From Cladorhizidae sp. MBARI D1340-BT2 (lineage: Eukaryota; Porifera; Demospongiae; Poecilosclerida; Cladorhizidae): a DNA stretch of 64,000 bases. The translations under genes and the position numbers were made by a program. Below the pieces are notes generated by a model. The model was not told where the DNA came from. It did not search any database and saw only the letters and a list, made by a program, of their open reading frames with translations. The first letter of the stretch is position 1; the number at the start of each line of letters is the position of its first letter. The DNA is taken from positions 27,317,881 through 27,381,880 of the forward strand of contig JAQNBH010000010.1 in NCBI GenBank assembly GCA_028752905.1, written 5' to 3'. Shown here piece by piece: positions 41,201 to 53,200 of the stretch.

Positions 41201-44200
41201 GAAGGCCACATGAGGTGGAGCTGGAAGAGAAGAGAAGGCAACATGAGGTGGAGCTGGAAGAGAAGAGAAGGCAACATGAGGTGGAGCTGGAAGAGAAGGC
41301 AACATGAGGTGGAGCTGGAAGAGAAGAGAAGGCAACATGAGGTGTAGCTGGAAGAGAAGGGAACATGAGGTGGAGCTGGAAGAGAAGAGAAGGCAACATG
41401 AGGTGGAGCTGGAAGAGAAGAGAAGGCAACATGAGGTGGAGCTGGAAGAGAAGAGAAGGCAACATGAGGTGGAGCTGGAAGAGAAGGGAACAGGAGGTGG
41501 AGCTGGAAGAGAAGGGAACATGAGGTGGAGCTGGAAGAGAAGAGAAGGCAACATGAGGTGGAGCTGGAAGAAGAGAAGGCAACATGAGGTGGAGCTGGAG
41601 GAGAAGAGAAGGCAACATGAGGTGGAGCTGGAAGAGAAGAGAAGGCAACATGAGGTGGGGCTGGAAGAGAAGAGAAGGCCACATGAGGTGGAGCTGGAAG
41701 AGAAGAGAAGACAACATGAGGTGGAGCTGGAAGAGAAGAGAAGGCAACATGAGGTGGAGCTGGAAGAGAAGAGAAGGCAACATGAGGTGGAGCTGGAAGA
41801 AGAGAAGGCAACATGAGGTGGAGCTGGAAGAGAAGAGAAGGCAACATGAGGTGGAGCTGGAAGAGAAGGCAACATGAGGTGGAGCTGGAAGAGAAGAGAA
41901 GGCAACATGAGGTGGAGCTGGAAGAGAAGAGAAGGCAACATGAGGTGGAGCTGGAAGAGAAGAGAAGGCAACATGAGGTGGAGCTGGAAGAGAAGAGAAG
42001 GCAACATGAGGTGGAGCTGGAAGAGAAGAGAAGACAACATGAGGTGGAGCTGGAAGAGAAGAGAAGGCAACATGAGGTGGGGCTGGAAGAGAAGAGAAGG
42101 CAACATGAGGTGGAGCTGGAGGAGAAGAGAAGGCAACATGAGGTGGAGCTGGAAGAGAAGAGAAGGCAACATGAGGTGGAGCTGGAAGAGAAGAGAAGGC
42201 AACATGAGGTGGAGCTGGAAGAGAAGAGAAGGCAACATGAGGTGGAGCTGGAAGAGAAGAGAAGGCAACATGAGGTGGAGCTGGAGGAGAAGAGAAGGCA
42301 ACATGAGGTGGAGCTGGAAGAGAAGGCAACATGAGGTGGAGCTGGAAGAGAAGAGAAGGCAACATGAGGTGGAGCTGGAAGAGAAGAGAAGGCAACATGA
42401 GGTGGAGCTGGAAGAGAAGAGAAGGCAACATGAGGTGGAGCTGGAAGAGAAGAGAAGGCAACATGAGGTGGAGCTGGAAGAGAAGAGAAGGCAACATGAG
42501 GTGGAGCTGGAAGAGAAGAGAAGGCAACATGAGGTGGAGCTGGAAGAGAAGAGAAGGCAACATGAGGTGGAGCTGGAGGAGAAGAGAAGACAACATGAGG
42601 TGGAGCTGGAAGAGAAGAGAAGGCAACATGAGGTGGAGCTGGAAGAGAAGAGAAGGCAACATGAGGTGGAGCTGGAAGAGAAGAGAAGGCAACATGAGGT
42701 GGAGCTGGAAGAGAAGAGAAGACAACATGAGGTGGAGCTGGAAGAGAAGAGAAGACAACATGAGGTGGGGCTGGAAGAGAAGAGAAGACAACATGAGGTG
42801 GAGCTGGAAGAGAAGAGAAGGCAACATGAGGTGGAGCTGGAAGAGAAGAGAAGGCTACATGAGGTGGAGCTGGAAGAGAAGAGAAGGCAACATGAGGTGG
42901 AGCTGGAAGAGAAGAGAAGGGAACATGAGGTGGAGCTGGAAGAGAAGAGAAGGCAACATGAGCTGGAAGAGAAGAGAAGGCAACATGAGGTGGAGCTGGA
43001 AGAGAAGAGAAAGCAACATGAGCTGGAAGAGAAGAGAAGGCAACATGAGGTGGAGCTGGAAGAGAAGAGAAGGCAACATGAGGTGGAGCTGGAAGAGAAG
43101 AGAAGGCAACATGAGGTGGAGCTGGAAGAGAAGAGATGGCAACATGAGGTGGAGCTGGAAGAGAAGAGAAGGCAACATGAGCTGGAAGAGAAGAGAAGGC
43201 AACATGAGGTGGAGCTGGAAGAGAAGAGAAGGCAACATGAGCTGGAAGAGAAGAGAAGGCAACATGAGGTGGAGCTGGAAGAGAAGAGAAGGCAACATGA
43301 GGTGGAGCTGGAACAGAAGAGAAGGCAACATGAGGTGGAGCTGGAAGAGAAGAGAAGGCAACATGAGGTGGAGCTGGAGGAGAAGAGAAGGCAACATGAG
43401 GTGGAGCTGGAAGAGAAGAGAAGGCAACATGAGGTGGAGCTGGAGGAGAAGAGAAGGCAACATGAGGTGGGGCTGGAAGAGAAGAGAAGGCAACATGAGG
43501 TGGAGCTGGAAGAGAAGAGAAAGCAACATGAGGTGGAGCTGGAAGAGAAGAGAAGGCAACATGAGGTGGAGCTGGAAGAGAAGAGAAGGCAACATGAGGT
43601 GGAGCTGGAAGAGAAGAGAAGGCAACATGAGGTGGAGCTGGAGGAGAAGAGAAGGCAACATGAGGTGGAGATGGAAGAGAAGAGAAGGCAACATGAGGTC
43701 TGGCTGGAAGAGAAGAGAAGGCAACATGAGGTGGAGCTGGAAGAGAAGAGAAGGCAACATGAGGTGGAGCTGGAAGAGAAGAGATGGCTACATGAGGTGG
43801 AGCTGGAGGAGAAGAGAAGGCAACATGAGGTGGAGCTGGAAGAGAAGAGAAGGCAACATGAGGTGGAGCTGGAAGAGAAGAGAAGGCAACATGAGGTGGA
43901 GCTGGAAGAGAAGAGAAGGCAACATGAGGTGGAGCTGGAAGAGAAGAGAAGGCAACATGAGGTGGAGCTGGAAGAGAAGAGAAGACAACATGAGGTGGAG
44001 CTGGAAGAGAAGAGAAGGCAACATGAGGTGGAGCTGGAAGAGAAGAGAAGACAACATGAGGTGGAGCTGGAAGAGAAGAGAAGACAACATGAGGTGGAGC
44101 TGTAAGAGAAGAGAAGGCAACATGAGGTGGAGCTGGAAGAGAAGAGAAGGCAACATGAGGTGGAGCTGGAAGAGAAGAGAAGACAACATGAGGTGGAGCT

Positions 44201-47200
44201 GGAAGAGAAGAGAAGGCAACATGAGGTGGAGCTGGAAGAGAAGAGAAGACAACATGAGGTGGAGCTGGAAGAGAAGAGAAGGCAACATGAGGTGGAGCTG
44301 GAAGAGAAGAGAAGGCAACATGAGGTGGGGCTGGAAGAGAAGAGAGGGCAACATGAGGTGGGGCTGGAAGAGAAGAGAAGGCAACATGAGGTGGAGCTGG
44401 AAGAGAAGAGAAGGCAACATGAGGTGGAGCTGGAAGAGAAGAGAAGGCAACATGAGGTGGAGCTGGAAGAGAAGAGAAGGCTACATGAGGTGGAGCTGGA
44501 AGAGAAGAGAAGGCAACATGAGGTGGGGCTGGAAGAGAAGAGAAGGCAACATGAGGTGGAGCTGGAAGAGAAGAGAAGACAACATGAGGTGGAGCTGGAA
44601 GAGAAGAGAAGACAACATGAGGTGGAGCTGGAAGAGAAGAGAAGACAACATGAGGTGGAGCTGGAAGAGAAGAGAAGGCAACATGAGGTGGAGTTGGAAG
44701 AGAAGAGAAGGCAACATGAGGTGGAGCTGGAAGAGAAGAGAAGGCCACATGAGGTGGAGCTGGAAGAGAAGAGAAGGCAACATGAGGTGGAGCTGGAAGA
44801 GAAGAGAAGGCAACATGAGGTGGAGCTGGAAGAGAAGGCAACATGAGGTGGAGCTGGAAGAGAAGAGAAGGCAACATGAGGTGGAGCTGGAAGAGAAGGG
44901 AACATGAGGTGGAGCTGGAAGAGAAGAGAAGGCAACATGAGGTGGAGCTGGAAGAGAAGAGAAGGCAACATGAGGTGGAGCTGGAAGAGAAGAGAAGGCA
45001 ACATGAGGTGGAGCTGGAAGAGAAGGGAACAGGAGGTGGAGCTGGAAGAGAAGGGAACATGAGGTGGAGCTGGAAGAGAAGAGAAGGCAACATGAGGTGG
45101 AGCTGGAAGAAGAGAAGGCAACATGAGGTGGAGCTGGAGGAGAAGAGAAGGCAACATGAGGTGGAGCTGGAAGAGAAGAGAAGGCAACATGAGGTGGGGC
45201 TGGAAGAGAAGAGAAGGCCACATGAGGTGGAGCTGGAAGAGAAGAGAAGACAACATGAGGTGGAGCTGGAAGAGAAGAGAAGGCAACATGAGGTGGAGCT
45301 GGAAGAGAAGAGAAGGCAACATGAGGTGGAGCTGGAAGAAGAGAAGGCAACATGAGGTGGAGCTGGAAGAGAAGAGAAGGCAACATGAGGTGGAGCTGGA
45401 AGAGAAGGCAACATGAGGTGGAGCTGGAAGAGAAGAGAAGGCAACATGAGGTGGAGCTGGAAGAGAAGAGAAGGCAACATGAGGTGGAGCTGGAAGAGAA
45501 GAGAAGGCAACATGAGGTGGAGCTGGAACAGAAGAGAAGGCAACATGAGGTGGAGCTGGAAGAGAAGAGAAGGCAACATGAGGTGGAGCTGGAGGAGAAG
45601 AGAAGGCAACATGAGGTGGAGCTGGAAGAGAAGAGAAGGCAACATGAGGTGGAGCTGGAGGAGAAGAGAAGGCAACATGAGGTGGGGCTGGAAGAGAAGA
45701 GAAGGCAACATGAGGTGGAGCTGGAAGAGAAGAGAAAGCAACATGAGGTGGAGCTGGAAGAGAAGAGAAGGCAACATGAGGTGGAGCTGGAAGAGAAGAG
45801 AAGGCAACATGAGGTGGAGCTGGAAGAGAAGAGAAGGCAACATGAGGTGGAGCTGGAGGAGAAGAGAAGGCAACATGAGGTGGAGATGGAAGAGAAGAGA
45901 AGGCAACATGAGGTCTGGCTGGAAGAGAAGAGAAGGCAACATGAGGTGGAGCTGGAAGAGAAGAGAAGGCAACATGAGGTGGAGCTGGAAGAGAAGAGAT
46001 GGCTACATGAGGTGGAGCTGGAGGAGAAGAGAAGGCAACATGAGGTGGAGCTGGAAGAGAAGAGAAGGCAACATGAGGTGGAGCTGGAAGAGAAGAGAAG
46101 GCAACATGAGGTGGAGCTGGAAGAGAAGAGAAGGCAACATGAGGTGGAGCTGGAAGAGAAGAGAAGGCAACATGAGGTGGAGCTGGAAGAGAAGAGAAGA
46201 CAACATGAGGTGGAGCTGGAAGAGAAGAGAAGGCAACATGAGGTGGAGCTGGAAGAGAAGAGAAGACAACATGAGGTGGAGCTGGAAGAGAAGAGAAGAC
46301 AACATGAGGTGGAGCTGTAAGAGAAGAGAAGGCAACATGAGGTGGAGCTGGAAGAGAAGAGAAGGCAACATGAGGTGGAGCTGGAAGAGAAGAGAAGACA
46401 ACATGAGGTGGAGCTGGAAGAGAAGAGAAGGCAACATGAGGTGGAGCTGGAAGAGAAGAGAAGACAACATGAGGTGGAGCTGGAAGAGAAGAGAAGGCAA
46501 CATGAGGTGGAGCTGGAAGAGAAGAGAAGGCAACATGAGGTGGGGCTGGAAGAGAAGAGAGGGCAACATGAGGTGGGGCTGGAAGAGAAGAGAAGGCAAC
46601 ATGAGGTGGAGCTGGAAGAGAAGAGAAGGCAACATGAGGTGGAGCTGGAAGAGAAGAGAAGGCAACATGAGGTGGAGCTGGAAGAGAAGAGAAGGCTACA
46701 TGAGGTGGAGCTGGAAGAGAAGAGAAGGCAACATGAGGTGGGGCTGGAAGAGAAGAGAAGGCAACATGAGGTGGAGCTGGAAGAGAAGAGAAGACAACAT
46801 GAGGTGGAGCTGGAAGAGAAGAGAAGACAACATGAGGTGGAGCTGGAAGAGAAGAGAAGACAACATGAGGTGGAGCTGGAAGAGAAGAGAAGGCAACATG
46901 AGGTGGAGTTGGAAGAGAAGAGAAGGCAACATGAGGTGGAGCTGGAAGAGAAGAGAAGGCCACATGAGGTGGAGCTGGAAGAGAAGAGAAGGCAACATGA
47001 GGTGGAGCTGGAAGAGAAGAGAAGGCAACATGAGGTGGAGCTGGAAGAGAAGGCAACATGAGGTGGAGCTGGAAGAGAAGAGAAGGCAACATGAGGTGGA
47101 GCTGGAAGAGAAGGGAACATGAGGTGGAGCTGGAAGAGAAGAGAAGGCAACATGAGGTGGAGCTGGAAGAGAAGAGAAGGCAACATGAGGTGGAGCTGGA

Positions 47201-50200
47201 AGAGAAGAGAAGGCAACATGAGGTGGAGCTGGAAGAGAAGGGAACAGGAGGTGGAGCTGGAAGAGAAGGGAACATGAGGTGGAGCTGGAAGAGAAGAGAA
47301 GGCAACATGAGGTGGAGCTGGAAGAAGAGAAGGCAACATGAGGTGGAGCTGGAGGAGAAGAGAAGGCAACATGAGGTGGAGCTGGAAGAGAAGAGAAGGC
47401 AACATGAGGTGGGGCTGGAAGAGAAGAGAAGGCCACATGAGGTGGAGCTGGAAGAGAAGAGAAGACAACATGAGGTGGAGCTGGAAGAGAAGAGAAGGCA
47501 ACATGAGGTGGAGCTGGAAGAGAAGAGAAGGCAACATGAGGTGGAGCTGGAAGAAGAGAAGGCAACATGAGGTGGAGCTGGAAGAGAAGAGAAGGCAACA
47601 TGAGGTGGAGCTGGAAGAGAAGGCAACATGAGGTGGAGCTGGAAGAGAAGAGAAGGCAACATGAGGTGGAGCTGGAAGAGAAGAGAAGGCAACATGAGGT
47701 GGAGCTGGAAGAGAAGAGAAGGCAACATGAGGTGGAGCTGGAAGAGAAGAGAAGGCAACATGAGGTGGAGCTGGAAGAGAAGAGAAGACAACATGAGGTG
47801 GAGCTGGAAGAGAAGAGAAGGCAACATGAGGTGGAGCTGGAAGAGAAGAGAAGGCAACATGAGGTGGAGCTGGAGGAGAAGAGAAGGCAACATGAGGTGG
47901 AGCTGGAAGAGAAGAGAAGGCAACATGAGGTGGAGCTGGAAGAGAAGAGAAGGCAACATGAGGTGGAGCTGGAAGAGAAGAGAAGGCAACATTAGGTGGA
48001 GCTGGAAGAGAAGAGAAGGCAACATGAGGTGGAGCTGGAGGAGAAGAGAAGGCAACATGAGGTGGAGCTGGAAGAGAAGGCAACATGAGGTGGGGCTGGA
48101 AGAGAAGAGAAGGCAACATGAGGTGGGGCTGGAAGAGTAGGCAACATGAGGTGGAGCTGGAAGAGAAGAGAAGGCAACATGAGGTGGAGCTGGAAGAAAA
48201 GAGAAGGCAACATGAGGTGGAGCTGGAAGAGAAGAGAAGGCAACATGAGGTGGAGCTGGAAGAGAAGAGAAGGCAACATGAGGTGGAGCTGGAAGAGAAG
48301 AGAAGGCAACATGAGGTGGAGCTGGAAGAGAAGAGAAGGCAACATGAGGTGGAGCTGGAAGAGAAGAGAAGGCAACATGAGGTGGAGCTGGAGGAGAAGA
48401 GAAGACAACATGATGGAGCTGGAAGAGAAGAGAAGGCAACATGAGGTGGAGCTGGAAGAGAAGAGAAGGCAACATGAGGTGGAGCTGGAAGAGAAGAGAA
48501 GGCAACATGAGGTGGAGCTGGAAGAGAAGGGAACATGAGGTGGAGCTGGAAGAGAAGAGAAGGCAACATGAGGTGGAGCTGGAAGAGAAGAGAAGGCAAC
48601 ATGAGGTGGAGCTGGAAGAGAAGAGAAGGCAACATGCGGTGGAGCTGGAAGAGAAGAGAAGGCTACATGAGGTGGAGCTGGAAGAGAAGAGAAGGCAACA
48701 TGAGGTGGAGCTGGAAGAGAAGAGAAGGCAACATGAAGTGGAGCTGGAAGAGAAGAGAAGGCAACATGAGGTGGGGCTGGAAGAGAAGAGAAGGCAACAT
48801 GAGGTGGGGCTGGAAGAGAAGAGAAGGCAACATGAGGTGGGGCTGGAAGAGAAGAGAAGGCAACATGAGGTGGAGCTGGAAGAGAAGAGAAGGCAACATG
48901 AGCTGGAGCTGGAAGAGAAGAGAAGGCAACATGAGGTGGAGCTGGAAGAGAAGAGAAGGCAACATGAGGTGGAGCTGGAAGAGAAGAGAAGACAACATGA
49001 GGTGGAGCTGGAAGAGAAGAGAAGGCAACATGAGGTGGAGCTGGAAGAGAAGAGAAGGCAACATGAGGTGGAGCTGGAAGAGAAGCGAAGGCAACATGAG
49101 GTGGAGCTGGAAGAGAAGAGATGGCAACATGAGGTGGAGCTGGAAGAGAAGAGAAGACAACATGAGGTGGAGCTGGAAGAGAAGAGAAGACAACATGAGG
49201 TGGAGCTGGAAGAGAAGAGAAGGCAACATGAGGTGGAGTTGGAAGAGAAGAGAAGGCCACATGAGGTGGAGCTGGAAGAGAAGAGAAGGCCACATGAGGT
49301 GGAGCTGGAAGAGAAGAGAAGGCAACATGAGGTGGAGCTGGAAGAGAAGAGAAGGCAACATGAGGTGGAGCTGGAAGAGAAGGCAACATGAGGTGGAGCT
49401 GGAAGAGAAGAGAAGGCAACATGAGGTGTAGCTGGAAGAGAAGGGAACATGAGGTGGAGCTGGAAGAGAAGAGAAGGCAACATGAGGTGGAGCTGGAAGA
49501 GAAGAGAAGGCAACATGAGGTGGAGCTGGAAGAGAAGAGAAGGCAACATGAGGTGGAGCTGGAAGAGAAGGGAACAGGAGGTGGAGCTGGAAGAGAAGGG
49601 AACATGAGGTGGAGCTGGAAGAGAAGAGAAGGCAACATGAGGTGGAGCTGGAAGAAGAGAAGGCAACATGAGGTGGAGCTGGAGGAGAAGAGAAGGCAAC
49701 ATGAGGTGGAGCTGGAAGAGAAGAGAAGGCAACATGAGGTGGGGCTGGAAGAGAAGAGAAGGCCACATGAGGTGGAGCTGGAAGAGAAGAGAAGACAACA
49801 TGAGGTGGAGCTGGAAGAGAAGAGAAGGCAACATGAGGTGGAGCTGGAAGAGAAGAGAAGGCAACATGAGGTGGAGCTGGAAGAAGAGAAGGCAACATGA
49901 GGTGGAGCTGGAAGAGAAGAGAAGGCAACATGAGGTGGAGCTGGAAGAGAAGGCAACATGAGGTGGAGCTGGAAGAGAAGAGAAGGCAACATGAGGTGGA
50001 GCTGGAAGAGAAGAGAAGGCAACATGAGGTGGAGCTGGAAGAGAAGAGAAGGCAACATGAGGTGGAGCTGGAAGAGAAGAGAAGGCAACATGAGGTGGAG
50101 CTGGAAGAGAAGAGAAGACAACATGAGGTGGAGCTGGAAGAGAAGAGAAGGCAACATGAGGTGGGGCTGGAAGAGAAGAGAAGGCAACATGAGGTGGAGC

Positions 50201-53200
50201 TGGAGGAGAAGAGAAGGCAACATGAGGTGGAGCTGGAAGAGAAGAGAAGGCAACATGAGGTGGAGCTGGAAGAGAAGAGAAGGCAACATGAGGTGGAGCT
50301 GGAAGAGAAGAGAAGGCAACATGAGGTGGAGCTGGAAGAGAAGAGAAGGCAACATGAGGTGGAGCTGGAGGAGAAGAGAAGGCAACATGAGGTGGAGCTG
50401 GAAGAGAAGGCAACATGAGGTGGGGCTGGAAGAGAAGAGAAGGCAACATGAGGTGGGGCTGGAAGAGAAGGCAACATGAGGTGGAGCTGGAAGAGAAGAG
50501 AAGGCAACATGAGGTGGAGCTGGAAGAGAAGAGAAGGCAACATGAGGTGGAGCTGGAAGAGAAGAGAAGGCAACATGAGGTGGAGCTGGAAGAGAAGAGA
50601 AGGCAACATGAGGTGGAGCTGGAAGAGAAGAGAAGGCAACATGAGGTGGAGCTGGAAGAGAAGAGAAGGCAACATGAGGTGGAGCTGGAAGAGAAGAGAA
50701 GGCAACATGAGGTGGAGCTGGAGGAGAAGAGAAGACAACATGAGGTGGAGCTGGAAGAGAAGAGAAGGCAACATGAGGTGGAGCTGGAAGAGAAGAGAAG
50801 GCAACATGAGGTGGAGCTGGAAGAGAAGAGAAGGCAACATGAGGTGGAGCTGGAAGAGAAGAGAAGACAACATGAGGTGGAGCTGGAAGAGAAGAGAAGA
50901 CAACATGAGGTGGGGCTGGAAGAGAAGAGAAGACAACATGAGGTGGAGCTGGAAGAGAAGAGAAGGCAACATGAGGTGGAGCTGGAAGAGAAGAGAAGGC
51001 TACATGAGGTGGAGCTGGAAGAGAAGAGAAGGCAACATGAGGTGGAGCTGGAAGAGAAGAGAAGGGAACATGAGGTGGAGCTGGAAGAGAAGAGAAGGCA
51101 ACATGAGCTGGAAGAGAAGAGAAGGCAACATGAGGTGGAGCTGGAAGAGAAGAGAAAGCAACATGAGCTGGAAGAGAAGAGAAGGCAACATGAGGTGGAG
51201 CAGGAAGAGAAGAGAAGGCAACATGAGGTGGAGCTGGAAGAGAAGAGAAGGCAACATGAGGTGGAGCTGGAAGAGAAGAGATGGCAACATGAGGTGGAGC
51301 TGGAAGAGAAGAGAAGGCAACATGAGCTGGAAGAGAAGAGAAGGCAACATGAGGTGGAGCTGGAAGAGAAGAGAAGGCAACATGAGCTGGAAGAGAAGAG
51401 AAGGCAACATGAGGTGGAGCTGGAAGAGAAGAGAAGGCAACATGAGGTGGAGCTGGAACAGAAGAGAAGGCAACATGAGGTGGAGCTGGAAGAGAAGAGA
51501 AGGCAACATGAGGTGGAGCTGGAGGAGAAGAGAAGGCAACATGAGGTGGAGCTGGAAGAGAAGAGAAGGCAACATGAGGTGGAGCTGGAGGAGAAGAGAA
51601 GGCAACATGAGGTGGGGCTGGAAGAGAAGAGAAGGCAACATGAGGTGGAGCTGGAAGAGAAGAGAAAGCAACATGAGGTGGAGCTGGAAGAGAAGAGAAG
51701 GCAACATGAGGTGGAGCTGGAAGAGAAGAGAAGGCAACATGAGGTGGAGCTGGAAGAGAAGAGAAGGCAACATGAGGTGGAGCTGGAGGAGAAGAGAAGG
51801 CAACATGAGGTGGAGATGGAAGAGAAGAGAAGGCAACATGAGGTCTGGCTGGAAGAGAAGAGAAGGCAACATGAGGTGGAGCTGGAAGAGAAGAGAAGGC
51901 AACATGAGGTGGAGCTGGAAGAGAAGAGATGGCTACATGAGGTGGAGCTGGAGGAGAAGAGAAGGCAACATGAGGTGGAGCTGGAAGAGAAGAGAAGGCA
52001 ACATGAGGTGGAGCTGGAAGAGAAGAGAAGGCAACATGAGGTGGAGCTGGAAGAGAAGAGAAGGCAACATGAGGTGGAGCTGGAAGAGAAGAGAAGGCAA
52101 CATGAGGTGGAGCTGGAAGAGAAGAGAAGACAACATGAGGTGGAGCTGGAAGAGAAGAGAAGGCAACATGAGGTGGAGCTGGAAGAGAAGAGAAGACAAC
52201 ATGAGGTGGAGCTGGAAGAGAAGAGAAGACAACATGAGGTGGAGCTGTAAGAGAAGAGAAGGCAACATGAGGTGGAGCTGGAAGAGAAGAGAAGGCAACA
52301 TGAGGTGGAGCTGGAAGAGAAGAGAAGACAACATGAGGTGGAGCTGGAAGAGAAGAGAAGGCAACATGAGGTGGAGCTGGAAGAGAAGAGAAGACAACAT
52401 GAGGTGGAGCTGGAAGAGAAGAGAAGGCAACATGAGGTGGAGCTGGAAGAGAAGAGAAGGCAACATGAGGTGGAGCTGGAAGAGAAGAGAAGGCAACATG
52501 AGGTGCAGCTGGAAGAGAAGAGAAGGCAACATGAGGTGGAGCTGGAAGAGAAGAGAAGACAACATGAGGTGGAGCTGGAAGAGAAGAGAAGACAACATGA
52601 GGTGGGGCTGGAAGAGAAGAGAAGACAACATGAGGTGGAGCTGGAAGAGAAGAGAAGGCAACATGAGGTGCAGCTGGAAGAGAAGAGAAGGCAACATGAG
52701 GTGGAGCTGGAAGAGAAGAGAAGGCACCATGAGGTGGAGCTGGAAGAGAAGAGAAGGCAACATGAGCTGGAAGAGAAGAGAAGGCAACATGAGGTGGGGC
52801 TGGAAGAGAAGAGAAGGCAACATGAGGTGGAGCTGGGAGAGAAGAGAAGGCAACATGAGGTGGAGCTGGAAGAGAAGGGAAGACAACATGAGGTGGGGCT
52901 GGAAGAGAAGAGAAGGCAACATGAGCTGGAAGAGAAGAGAAGGCAACATGAGGTGGAGCTGGAAGAGAAGAGGTGGGCTGAAGAGCGCAAACATGAAATG
53001 AGAAAAGGCAGACCATCTTCAGGTTTCTGCAACAGGTGATGGGTTGCTCTGTTCAACCTTCCTCCTCTCTGCACATGCCCATGACAGCCACTCAACCTGA
53101 CAGCGCACCGACACGCTACCATCCCAAACGTTCCTTTCCCCAACTAACAGAGCACCTAATTTTCAAGGACTTAACATTGCGAGATTTTTGTGGACTTGAT

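Noticed and set aside
38015..53143. A minus-strand open frame of about 5,000 codons (Ser/Cys/Leu/Pro repeats)
   Set aside because: It exists because the 33-bp unit is a multiple of three and lacks stops in the minus registers. The repeat peptide changes register ([33 protein letters not shown]) at each indel, and there is no gene-like start context.
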